Of a DNA stretch of 26,630 nt, positions 15,481-23,225 are shown in pieces. The notes under the pieces are model-generated. The model saw nothing but the letters and a program-made list of their open reading frames with translations, did no database searches and had not been told where the DNA came from. Position numbers and translations under genes: made by a program. The stretch lies in assembly GCA_905215445.1 (NCBI GenBank), contig CAJMPZ010000031.1, positions 1 to 26,630 of the forward strand. Reading direction: 5' to 3'. Position 1 is the stretch's first letter; every line of letters starts with the position of its first letter. Source of the DNA: an uncultured bacterium. GTDB taxonomy: Bacteria; Actinomycetota; Coriobacteriia; Coriobacteriales; Coriobacteriaceae.

Positions 15481-15885
15481 ATGGCTACTGCTAAGAAGAA
15501 CGTTCGCGCTGCCCGTCTGAAGCGCGCGGACCGTAAGAACATTTCCGTGGGCCAGGCTCACATTCGTTCTACGTTCAACAACACGATCGTTTCGATCACC
15601 GATCCCCAGGGCAACGTCATTTCCTGGAAGTCGGCTGGCCAGGTGGGCTTCAAGGGCTCCCGTAAGTCCACGCCGTTCGCTGCCCAGATGGCTGCCGAGG
15701 CTGCTGCCAAGCAGGCCATGGAGCACGGTATGAAGAAGGTTTCCGTCTTCGTCAAGGGCCCTGGCTCCGGTCGTGAGACCGCCATCCGCTCCCTCCAGGC
15801 TGCTGGCCTCGAGGTCTCGAGCATCCAGGACAAGACCCCCATCCCGCACAACGGCTGCCGCCCCAAGAAGCGTCGCCGCGTGTAA
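15481..15885 (+). CDS. rpsK: 30S ribosomal protein S11
   Basis: A 134-residue S11 of the platform, near the mRNA exit. HIRSTFNNTIVSITDPQGN, KGPGSGRETAIRSLQ and the C-terminal IPHNGCRPKKRRRV are all conserved. ATG 15481 has GGAG (15467-15470) upstream. The length is normal. Confidence 0.97.
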   Translation: MATAKKNVRAARLKRADRKNISVGQAHIRSTFNNTIVSITDPQGNVISWKSAGQVGFKGSRKSTPFAAQMAAEAAAKQAMEHGMKKVSVFVKGPGSGRETAIRSLQAAGLEVSSIQDKTPIPHNGCRPKKRRRV

Positions 15886-15904
15886 CTGAAAGGATCGTAT
15901 CAAT

Positions 15905-16501
15905 ATGGCAATCGACAGGACTCCTGTTCTTAAGCGCTGCCGTCAGCTCGGGATCGATCCCGCTGAGCTCGGTTACAGCAGCAAGAAGGAATCTATCCGT
16001 CAGCCCAAGCGCCGTCGCAAGGAATCTGAGTACGGCATGCAGCTGCGCGAGAAGCAGAAGGTCAAGTTCATCTATGGCGTTCTGGAGAAGCAGTTCCACG
16101 GCTACTTCAACAAGGCCCGCAAGATGAACGGCGTCACCGGTGAGAACCTCATGATCATCCTTGAGTCTCGCCTCGACAACGTCGTCTTCCGTCTTGGCTT
16201 CGCCCGCACCCGCAAAGAGGCTCGTCAGTCCGTCCGTCACGGTCACTTCACCGTGAACGGCAAGCGCGTGGACATCCCGTCCTACCGCGTCAAGGCCGGC
16301 GACGTCGTCGCTGTCGGCGAGAAGTTCCGTGACCTCCTCCCCATCAAGGAGGCTCTGATTTCCTCCGAGCGCTTTGAGGTCCCTGGCTGGCTCGAGGTCG
16401 ATATCGAGAAGCTGTCTGGTAACGTGCTCGCTCTGCCGACGCGTGAGCAGATCAGCGGTGATATCAACGAGCAGCTCATCGTCGAGCTCTACTCTAAGTA
16501 G
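15905..16501 (+). CDS. rpsD: 30S ribosomal protein S4
   Basis: A 198-residue S4, a primary 16S rRNA binder. The S4 RNA-binding domain is clear (LESRLDNVVFRLGFARTRKEA and HGHFTVNGKRVDIPSYRV). The N-terminal region lacks the four-cysteine zinc knuckle of C+ S4 proteins; only Cys12 remains, so this is a C- form. AAAGGA (15890-15895) precedes ATG 15905. It lies between rpsK and rpoA as in the alpha operon. Confidence 0.96.
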   Translation: MAIDRTPVLKRCRQLGIDPAELGYSSKKESIRQPKRRRKESEYGMQLREKQKVKFIYGVLEKQFHGYFNKARKMNGVTGENLMIILESRLDNVVFRLGFARTRKEARQSVRHGHFTVNGKRVDIPSYRVKAGDVVAVGEKFRDLLPIKEALISSERFEVPGWLEVDIEKLSGNVLALPTREQISGDINEQLIVELYSK

Positions 16502-16533
16502 TCCATCCGGGCTGCTGAGGCTGGAGGTAATAC

Positions 16534-17475
16534 ATGTCAGAATTCATTAGGCCTCAGGTTCAGGTCGAAGAGATCAACGAGACGTCTGCTCGTGTCTCCG
16601 TCGAGCCGCTCGAGCGTGGCTACGGCGATACGCTGGGTAACTCCCTTCGTCGCGTACTTCTGTCCTCGCTCGAGGGTGCCGCCGTCGAGGCTATTCAGAT
16701 CGATGGTGCACAGCACGAGTTCATGACCATCCCTAACATGGTCGAGGATGTCACCGACATCGTCCTGAATGTCAAGGGTCTTGTCTTCAGGGCTCTCGGC
16801 ACGACCGACGAGGCGACCGCCACCATCTCGGTTGACGGCCCCTGCGAGGTCACCGGTGCGGACTTCTTTATTCCGTCCGAGTTTGAGCTGGTCAACCCCG
16901 AGCAGCACATCGCTACGCTCACCGAGGGCGGCCATCTCACCATGAGCATGCGCATCGGCTATGGCCGCGGCTATGTCTCTGGCGAGGCTAACAAGCGCGA
17001 CAACGATCCCATCGGTGTGATCCACGTCGACTCGCTGTACTCGCCGGTGTCCCGTTGCGCCAAGCTCGTTGAGGCTTGCCGTGTCGGTCAGCACACCGAC
17101 TACGACCGCCTTGTCCTCGAGATCGAGACCAACGGCTCCATCGCTCCGCGCGACGCCGTGGTCCAGGCTGCCAATATCATCAACCAGCATATGGCTGCCT
17201 TTATGAACCTTGCCGAGACCCCCGAGGTCGAGGAGGAGGCTTCGATCTTCGCTCCCGAGGTCACCAACGACAACGCCGAGCTGGACAAGCAGATCGAGGA
17301 TCTGGACCTTTCTGTCCGTTCCTACAACTGCCTTAAGCGCGCCAGCATTCACTCGGTCCGTCAGCTCGTTGAGTTCTCGGAGAACGATCTGCTCAACATC
17401 CGTAACTTCGGTGTTAAGTCGATCGAGGAAGTGAAGGACAAGCTTGAGTCCATGGGCCTGAGCCTGAAGGCTTAA
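16534..17475 (+). CDS. rpoA: RNA polymerase alpha subunit
   Basis: A 313-residue alpha subunit. The N-terminal dimerisation/assembly domain includes RGYGDTLGNSLRRVLLSS (about 28-45). After a short acidic linker the C-terminal DNA-binding domain (LSVRSYNCLKRASI, NIRNFGVKSIEEV) reaches the end, so the promoter-contact domain is complete. TGGAGG (16522-16527) precedes ATG 16534. rplQ follows after 30 bases. Confidence 0.98.
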   Translation: MSEFIRPQVQVEEINETSARVSVEPLERGYGDTLGNSLRRVLLSSLEGAAVEAIQIDGAQHEFMTIPNMVEDVTDIVLNVKGLVFRALGTTDEATATISVDGPCEVTGADFFIPSEFELVNPEQHIATLTEGGHLTMSMRIGYGRGYVSGEANKRDNDPIGVIHVDSLYSPVSRCAKLVEACRVGQHTDYDRLVLEIETNGSIAPRDAVVQAANIINQHMAAFMNLAETPEVEEEASIFAPEVTNDNAELDKQIEDLDLSVRSYNCLKRASIHSVRQLVEFSENDLLNIRNFGVKSIEEVKDKLESMGLSLKA

Positions 17476-17505
17476 TGCTTCGCATATTTGAGGAGAAACT
17501 AGACC

Positions 17506-17973
17506 ATGCGTCACAACGTTAAGAAGGGCCTGAAGCTCGGCACCGATGCGAGCCACACCAAGGCCATGAAGAAGAGCCTTGCTAAGGCCCTCTTCGAGAA
17601 CGACCGCATCAAGACCACCGAGACCCGCGCTAAGGCGCTGCGTTCGGTCGTCGACCCGATCATCACTTGGGCCAAGAAGGGCGACCTGCACTCTCGTCGT
17701 CTGGCTATCGCCAAGCTCGGCGATAAGCAGCTCGTTGCCGAGATCTTCGACAAGGCTGCCCAGGGCATGTGGCAGGACCGCAACGGCGGTTACACCCGCA
17801 TCATGAAGCTCGGCAACCGCAAGGGCGACAACGCTCCCATCGTTATCATGGAGCTCGTCACCGAGCCTTGCACGCCTAAGGCCAAGAAGGCTGCTCCGGC
17901 CCCCAAGAAGGCCGCTGCTCCCAAGAAGGTCGAGGCCATCGAGGAGGCTCCTGCTGAGGAGACCGCTGAGTAG
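17506..17973 (+). CDS. rplQ: 50S ribosomal protein L17 with low-complexity tail
   Basis: A 155-residue L17, last gene of the operon. The core (residues 1 to about 120) has the family start RHNVKKGLKLG and NGGYTRIMKLGNRKGDNAP. The final 35 or so residues are a Lys/Ala/Pro then Glu/Ala-rich tail (PKAKKAAPAPKKAAAPKK), a kind of extension common in actinobacterial ribosomal proteins. AGGAG (17491-17495) precedes ATG 17506. A perfect terminator follows. Confidence 0.97.
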   Translation: MRHNVKKGLKLGTDASHTKAMKKSLAKALFENDRIKTTETRAKALRSVVDPIITWAKKGDLHSRRLAIAKLGDKQLVAEIFDKAAQGMWQDRNGGYTRIMKLGNRKGDNAPIVIMELVTEPCTPKAKKAAPAPKKAAAPKKVEAIEEAPAEETAE

Positions 17974-17999
17974 ACTTTCCGTCTGCATAGGCTATATTC

Positions 18000-18030
18000 G
18001 AGGGGTACGTTCGCGTACCCCTCTTTTTTT
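18000..18030 (+). terminator. Intrinsic terminator of the ribosomal operon
   Basis: GAGGGGTACG (18000-18009), loop TTCG, and CGTACCCCTC (18014-18023) form a perfect 10-bp stem followed by seven T (18024-18030). It ends the rplE-rplQ transcript. Confidence 0.95.
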
Positions 18031-18065
18031 GTCGCGATACCGTTGCTTGTTTGTTGGGAGCGCCC

Positions 18066-18890
18066 ATGACTGCGCCGTCTGATTTCAATTCGATTTCCGA
18101 GCTTGACGCCACACTCGTATTTCGTGTGGCCTATGATGGCTCGTCGTATAGCGGATTTGCCGAGCAGCCGGGACAGACGACGGTTGCTGGTGAGCTACGT
18201 CGAGCCATCGAGACGCTGCTTCGCCGCCCGATCGATCTGACGTGCGCGGGGCGTACCGATGCCGGCGTGCATGCCGTGGCTCAGTACATCAGCGTGCCCG
18301 TTACGGACGCTGAGCTCGCTCTGACGCGCCGTAGGTGGCTGCGGGCCATGGATGCCCTGCTGCCCAAAGATATCGCCATAAACGAGGTCTACAGGGCCCG
18401 TAAAGGCTTTTCTGCACGCTTTGACGCGCATTCCCGTACGTATACATACCGTATTGCCGATCGCGATGCGCGCCCCGTGCTGTCCCGCGGTGCCGTGTGG
18501 TGGCATCGCTATCCCTTGGATGTTGAGGCTATGTCTTCTGCCTGCCCCGCGCTGCTGGGCGAGCAGGACTTTAAAAGCTTTTGCAAGGTTGCCTCGGCCG
18601 TTGGCAAGCCCACGCATCGCTGCGTGATGCGTGCCGAATTTGGCCATGAGGTTGCGTTTGGCGAGGACATCCTGACGTTTACCATCGAGGGCAATGCGTT
18701 TCTGCATTCGATGGTCCGTACGATCGTGGGCACGCTTGTCGAGATTGGCATGCATCGCCGTGAACCCGAGTGGATGCGCGAGGTTATCGATGCTTGCGAC
18801 CGTACCGCTGCGGGCCCCACGGCTCCTGCCTGCGGCCTTACGTTTATGGGCGTGGATTACGATCCCGCCGAGCTTGTCGTGCTCGACTAG
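18066..18890 (+). CDS. truA: tRNA pseudouridine(38-40) synthase TruA
   Basis: A 274-residue pseudouridine synthase acting on the tRNA anticodon stem. The catalytic aspartate lies in AGRTDAGVHA (Asp65); FSARFDAHSRTYTYRI and the C-terminal FLHSMVRTIVGTLVE are family motifs. ATG 18066 is chosen for GGGAG (18056-18060) five bases before it; two upstream TTG codons are possible but abut the terminator. It starts 36 bases after the ribosomal terminator, so a promoter in or beyond it, or readthrough, is needed. Confidence 0.95.
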   Translation: MTAPSDFNSISELDATLVFRVAYDGSSYSGFAEQPGQTTVAGELRRAIETLLRRPIDLTCAGRTDAGVHAVAQYISVPVTDAELALTRRRWLRAMDALLPKDIAINEVYRARKGFSARFDAHSRTYTYRIADRDARPVLSRGAVWWHRYPLDVEAMSSACPALLGEQDFKSFCKVASAVGKPTHRCVMRAEFGHEVAFGEDILTFTIEGNAFLHSMVRTIVGTLVEIGMHRREPEWMREVIDACDRTAAGPTAPACGLTFMGVDYDPAELVVLD

Positions 18891-19051
18891 GGGAGGGCTT
18901 GACGTGTCGTGCGTCGACACCTGTCATCTGTGGGCTGCGCGTGTGCAACATCTGTTCTTGGCGTGCAATGCAACCGGTGTCTCATTGCTTTTATTGCCGG
19001 GGTGTACCATGAACCACGGTTTGATTCATTGCTGTCGAGAGGACGGATAAT

Positions 19052-20092
19052 TTGGTTCGACGTGGTTCGCATCCGCGACTTTCGGTGATCCTTGTGGTAG
19101 AAGGTTCGCCCAGCTATGCGATGCGTGCGCTCGAGAGTATCCAGAACCAAGACCTCTACGATTTGCAGATTGTCGTTGTCTGCCGCGATGCTGCGCCCGG
19201 TGTGCGCCATTCGCTTCAAGTTGCTGCCGACAGGGACATCCATATTGATTTGATTGACGTCGAGGACGCGAAGCGCGGCGCTTGTCTTCGTGCCGGTTTT
19301 GATGCCTCGCGCGGCTCTCAAATCATCGCCATGAACGCCGATGAGTGGTTTGCTCCGCAGGCCCTTTCCAAGATGGTCGATATCGCGTGCGATACTGCGG
19401 CAGACATTGTGCTCCCCTCGGTGTCGCTCGATCGATACGATGCGCATCGCGAGCGTCATTCGCGCGTCTTGGATGCTGCCTCTATTGCCATAGAAGACGA
19501 GTCTTCTATGGTGACTGGGCTGCCCCAGTTGATTTTGGGCGGCCTAGTCGCTCAGACCTCTGGCGTGATGTATAGCCGTCCGCTGTTTGAGGCATGCCTG
19601 TCGCGCGGCAAGGCGTACCGTACGGTTGAGTTTATGGCTTATGCGCTCTCGCAGGCACGATTCGTGTCCGGCTGCGGCGACGCTTGTTTCCACGCGGCGG
19701 CACCTAAGCTTACAGATGCCTTTGATCCCACCATGTATGCCAGGATATCCGATGACACTCGAGCGCTCGACGAGCTTGCGGACTCACTCTCGGAAGCAGA
19801 TAGCGGTGGTCGGCTCAAGCTGGCAAGCCAAAAGTTCTACTTTGCCGGACTGGTCGCCTGCATCGAGAATTTGTGTCTGAGCCCGCATGGGGTGTCGTCA
19901 ATCGAGCGTTCCGCCCGCATGCGTGATATGCTCGAGGCGCCTCGAACCCGTCAGATGGTCGCCGCGCTCAAGGATAACCATCGGGGACTCGGTCTGTTGT
20001 TTGGGCCGATCGCCAGCGCCAAGCCCGCGCGCTGCGTGATGTGTACGCATCTGGCAGCTTTTCTTAACCGGACGGGCGCAAAAACCGCCTAA
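19052..20092 (+). CDS. Glycosyltransferase family 2-like protein of unknown role
   Basis: A 346-residue protein whose first 110 residues look like a GT-A glycosyltransferase: RLSVILVVEGS (9-19), ALESIQNQ, LQIVVVCRD (38-46), then IIAMNADEWF (91-100), where a DxD-type metal motif would normally be. The acidic motif is altered (NADE), and the rest (110-346) resembles nothing I recognise; there is no signal peptide or clear membrane segment. Start TTG 19052 is chosen because GAGAGG (19037-19042) is 9 bases upstream. It follows truA by 161 bases and precedes argR. It could be a cell-envelope sugar transferase with a divergent site, or a non-catalytic relative. Function is not assigned. Confidence 0.6.
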   Translation: MVRRGSHPRLSVILVVEGSPSYAMRALESIQNQDLYDLQIVVVCRDAAPGVRHSLQVAADRDIHIDLIDVEDAKRGACLRAGFDASRGSQIIAMNADEWFAPQALSKMVDIACDTAADIVLPSVSLDRYDAHRERHSRVLDAASIAIEDESSMVTGLPQLILGGLVAQTSGVMYSRPLFEACLSRGKAYRTVEFMAYALSQARFVSGCGDACFHAAAPKLTDAFDPTMYARISDDTRALDELADSLSEADSGGRLKLASQKFYFAGLVACIENLCLSPHGVSSIERSARMRDMLEAPRTRQMVAALKDNHRGLGLLFGPIASAKPARCVMCTHLAAFLNRTGAKTA

Positions 20093-20103
20093 ACGGCTCA
20101 TTA

Positions 20104-20131
20104 CGAAACAAACTTGCATAGAATTGTTTCG
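20104..20131. promoter_or_regulatory. Inverted repeat upstream of argR
   Basis: CGAAACAA (20104-20111) and TTGTTTCG (20124-20131) form a perfect 8-bp dyad with a 12-base spacer, about 95 bases before argR. It has no T-run, so an operator is possible. It does not look like a classical ARG box; the AT-rich TATTCAAT (20174-20181) closer to the gene is a weak ARG half-site. Confidence 0.35.
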
Positions 20132-20224
20132 AAATGCGTTCTTATACACAAAAGCCTTCAAATAGCGTTAAACTATTCAATCACTGATTGATTGTCTCCG
20201 CCATCTTTTGGAGAGAGGGTTTGT

Positions 20225-20662
20225 ATGGCTAAAAAACGCAATGGGCGCCAGGATGCCATTAGAGATATTGTGCGCAATAAGGATGTCCGCACGCAGCGCG
20301 TGCTGGTCGATGAGCTCCGTGCTATGGGCTTTGATTGCACGCAGGCGACTGTCTCTCGCGATATTGCCGATATGGGGCTGCGTAAGCTCCCTGAGGGCAT
20401 CTATGTTCTGGCAGAGGACCTGCACCTGCAGCGTATGGTTTCCGAGCTCGTAACGGGCGTTCTGCGTACCGATAATCTGGTTATGATCAAGGCTCAGCCT
20501 GGCACGGCTTCCGGCATCGCCGCCGCCGTTGATGCGGCAGAGTTGCCCGATGTGCTTGGCTCGCTTGCCGGCAACGATACGATTTTGGTTATTGCCCAGA
20601 CGGCCGAGGACGGCGAGCGCCTCGAGGCGCTGATCAATAAGCTGAGCAATTCTCGCAAGTAG
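20225..20662 (+). CDS. argR: Arginine repressor ArgR
   Basis: A 145-residue ArgR/AhrC regulator of arginine biosynthesis and breakdown. The N-terminal winged helix has the recognition motif QATVSRDIADMGLRKLP, and the C-terminal hexamer/arginine domain shows GTASGIAAAVD and GNDTILVIA. ATG 20225 follows GGAGAGAGGG (20211-20220); an in-frame start at 20192 adds 11 residues without a ribosome site. No arginine biosynthesis gene is adjacent, so it probably acts in trans. YgeW is a carbamoyltransferase, but no ARG box was found near it. A terminator follows. Confidence 0.94.
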   Translation: MAKKRNGRQDAIRDIVRNKDVRTQRVLVDELRAMGFDCTQATVSRDIADMGLRKLPEGIYVLAEDLHLQRMVSELVTGVLRTDNLVMIKAQPGTASGIAAAVDAAELPDVLGSLAGNDTILVIAQTAEDGERLEALINKLSNSRK

Positions 20663-20711
20663 GTGTGCGGGCCGTGCGCTCGGCATTGCGTGCGCTGACA
20701 TAGTGGCTTGT

Positions 20712-20744
20712 AAGGGGCATCGACGTTGGTCGGTACCCCTTTTT
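20712..20744 (+). terminator. Intrinsic terminator of argR
   Basis: AAGGGG (20712-20717) pairs with CCCCTT (20736-20741), with an inner CGAC/GTCG stem and a T5 run (20740-20744). Confidence 0.8.
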
Positions 20745-20783
20745 GTTTGCCGGTATAAAGACCGCCCACCAGGTCGCTTCAAA

Positions 20784-20824
20784 CTAAAAGGCCCCGAGCA
20801 GTTCAATAAGCTGCTCGGGGCCTT
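20784..20824 (-). terminator. Intrinsic terminator of the PBP gene
   Basis: A perfect 14-bp stem (20788-20801 with 20811-20824) with a 9-base loop lies just past the end of the minus-strand PBP gene. Read on that strand it is followed by TTTTAGTTT. It points against the argR terminator. Confidence 0.88.
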
Positions 20825-20846
20825 GTTGGCTTTAGTCGCGTACTTC

Positions 20847-23063
20847 TTAGCCGACCGTATCGTCAGGCGTGGGCGAGGGGTCGGGAGTGGGCGTAGGCGT
20901 AGGCGTGCCGCCATCGCCGCCGGTCGAGCCACCAGTGGAGCCGCCCGTCGAGCCACCAGTGGAGCCGCCCGTCGAGCCACCGGTCGTACCGGTGCCGCCG
21001 GTGGTGTCGCCGCCCGTGGTCTCGGTGGTCGTGGTCGTCGTGGTAGTTGTTGTGGTGGTTTCCTCTTCCTCTTCGTCCTCGTCCTTGTCGTCGTTCTCCG
21101 ACTTCTTGGTGTTGTTGGTGCCGTAGAACTTCCAGACGCTGTTGTTCTTGTAGGTGGGCGCCGTTCCGGTCGCAAACTCCTCGCGCTCGGTACCGGTCAG
21201 AACGGTGTTCATAAACCGCTTAAAGACAGGCAGGTTGGTGCTGTCGCCCAGCAGGTCCGTGCCGTACTTTTGGATGGGGATCTCGCCCGCGGAATAGCCG
21301 GTCCACAGGGCGCACGCCAGCTGCGGGGTATAGCCGCAGAACCAAAGGTTGGTGGTGTTGTCGGTGGTGCCCGTCTTGCCGGCATAGGGCTGGTTGACAC
21401 TCAGGGCGCCGGCAGCACCCGTACCGCTGCCCTTCATGACGCCGGACAGAACATCGGTGACCGCGGCGGCCTCGCCCTCGGTAAGCACCTGTGAGGGATT
21501 GTCGGTGTGCTGGTACAGCACCGAACCGGTACGAGAATCAATCTCGGTGATGGCGATCGGCTGGCGATAGTAGCCGCCGTTGGCAAACGTCGCGTAGGCG
21601 GCGGCCATCTCGAGTGGCGAGATCGAGCCGGTGCCGAGCGTCATGACGGGAACGTCCTCGATGTTGTCCTTGGCGGGGTCGATGCCGAGCTTTTTGACGA
21701 GCGAGATGATCTTGCTGTTGCCGACGGCTTCCGCCACCTGGATGTAGCCGGTGTTGGAGGAGTATGCCGTCGCCTGCTTAAGCGTGATGTTGCCGTAGCT
21801 CTGGTTGGCGTAATTTTGGACCTCGGTCGTGGTGCCCTTGGCCTTGAGCGGCGAGTTGCAGTTGAGGGTGACGTTGGGGTTCATGCCGTTTTGGATGGCA
21901 GTTGCCAGCGTAAAGGCCTTAAAGGTGGAGCCGACGGGACGCTTGGCCGTGGCATGGTTTACGTGGTTCTCGTCGGCGTTGTAGTCGTAGCCGCCCACCA
22001 TGCACTTGATGTAGCCGGTCTTGGGGTCGACGACGACCATGCCCATGTCCAGGCCGTCAAGCGAGAGCGTGTCGAGCTGCTCGCGGACGGCATTCTCTGC
22101 CACCTGCTGCATCGTGGGGTCGATGGTGGTCTTGACGGTCAGGCCGCCCTTAAAGAGCACGTCGGTCGAGAACTCCTGCTCCAGCAGCTGCTTGACGTAG
22201 GAGACAAAGTAGGGCTGCGAGTATACGTCGACGCCGCTGCCCGAGATTTCGGTCACATTGAGGGTGATGGGCTCGGCCTGTGCGGCATCGTGCTCCTCCT
22301 GGGTGATGTGGCCCAGGCGCAGCATGTTGTCGAGAACCTTGTTGCGGCGAGACAGTGCCAGATCGGGATTGACCGTGGGGTCGTACTGCGAAGGCGAGTT
22401 GGGAAGGCCGATGAGTAGCGCGGCCTCGCTCAGGGTGAGGTCGGCGGCGCTCTTGGACAGATAGGTCTCGGCTGCGGCCTCGATGCCGTAGGCGCCGTGG
22501 CCGTAATAGATGGTGTTGAGGTACATCATGAGGATCTCGTCTTTGGAGTACATGTCCTCCATCTTGATGGCGATGTAGGCCTCGCGCACCTTACGCTCAA
22601 TGGTCGAGTCGAATTGCTCCTCCTGCAGGATGGTGTTGCGCACAAGCTGCTGGGTGATCGTCGAGGCGCCTTCGTGCCCGCCGCCGAGGGTTGCCACCGC
22701 AGCACGCGCGATACCCCACAGGTCGATACCGCCGTGCTCGTAGAAGCGCTCGTCCTCGACGTCAACGGTGCCCTGCAGCACGTAGGGGGAGACCTCGTCC
22801 TTGGTGATGGACTTGCGGTTTTGCGTGTAGAAGCTCGCGATCTTGTTGCCGTTACAGTCGACGATCTCGGTGGGCTCGCTCACCAGATACGCGTTGGCGT
22901 CGGTGTAGTCGGGCAGATCGGACAGCCAGCGGTTGACGTTACCGACCATGCCGATGCCAAACGCCACGCCCGCAATCAGCAGAAAGCCCAAAAACGAGAG
23001 CAGGATTATGGGCAGGGCGTGCGTCTTTGAACGGCTGTGTCCCTGTCGTTGGCGAGGACCCAT
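20847..23063 (-). CDS. Class A penicillin-binding protein (bifunctional transglycosylase/transpeptidase)
   Basis: A 738-residue PBP1A-like enzyme that polymerises and cross-links peptidoglycan outside the membrane. A single anchor spans about 17-40. The GT51 domain has VEDERFYEHGG (102-112, catalytic Glu103) and ASTITQQL (133-140). The transpeptidase domain has STFK (379-382), SSN (435-437) and KTGT (563-566). After about residue 625 the tail is an acidic run, a stretch of twelve threonines, then STGG repeats and a Pro/Thr end. ATG 23063 is chosen because GGAGG (23071-23075 on the plus strand) is 7 bases before it; 41 upstream codons are rejected as they lack a membrane-protein start and family similarity. 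It is divergent from the U32 gene. Confidence 0.95.
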   Translation of the reverse strand: MGPRQRQGHSRSKTHALPIILLSFLGFLLIAGVAFGIGMVGNVNRWLSDLPDYTDANAYLVSEPTEIVDCNGNKIASFYTQNRKSITKDEVSPYVLQGTVDVEDERFYEHGGIDLWGIARAAVATLGGGHEGASTITQQLVRNTILQEEQFDSTIERKVREAYIAIKMEDMYSKDEILMMYLNTIYYGHGAYGIEAAAETYLSKSAADLTLSEAALLIGLPNSPSQYDPTVNPDLALSRRNKVLDNMLRLGHITQEEHDAAQAEPITLNVTEISGSGVDVYSQPYFVSYVKQLLEQEFSTDVLFKGGLTVKTTIDPTMQQVAENAVREQLDTLSLDGLDMGMVVVDPKTGYIKCMVGGYDYNADENHVNHATAKRPVGSTFKAFTLATAIQNGMNPNVTLNCNSPLKAKGTTTEVQNYANQSYGNITLKQATAYSSNTGYIQVAEAVGNSKIISLVKKLGIDPAKDNIEDVPVMTLGTGSISPLEMAAAYATFANGGYYRQPIAITEIDSRTGSVLYQHTDNPSQVLTEGEAAAVTDVLSGVMKGSGTGAAGALSVNQPYAGKTGTTDNTTNLWFCGYTPQLACALWTGYSAGEIPIQKYGTDLLGDSTNLPVFKRFMNTVLTGTEREEFATGTAPTYKNNSVWKFYGTNNTKKSENDDKDEDEEEEETTTTTTTTTTTTETTGGDTTGGTGTTGGSTGGSTGGSTGGSTGGSTGGDGGTPTPTPTPDPSPTPDDTVG
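20923..20984. repeat. 24-bp tandem repeat in the PBP tail
   Basis: A 24-base unit beginning GTCGAGCCACC is present twice exactly (20923-20946, 20947-20970) and partly a third time from 20971. In the protein each unit is two STGG repeats. Such arrays can change copy number by slippage in frame. Confidence 0.85.
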
Positions 23064-23225
23064 ATATTGACCTCCAGGTATGTCGTGCCAGACGGTGGAT
23101 GTGCCGTCGGGGCAGGATGGACATAAGTTATTACACGATAAACCAAACGGGGCGCGCGAGGCCTCGTGTATGCTGGAAGACGGCATTTTTCAGAGTGAAT
23201 GCATACCTTGGTAAGGAGTTTGTCG

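Noticed and set aside
20923..20984. Tandem repeats considered as a CRISPR array
   Set aside because: Units are contiguous without spacers and encode the STGG repeats of a protein in frame.
21507..22418. Plus-strand frame of 303 codons overlapping the PBP gene
   Set aside because: Antisense shadow of a gene with complete GT51 and transpeptidase motifs.
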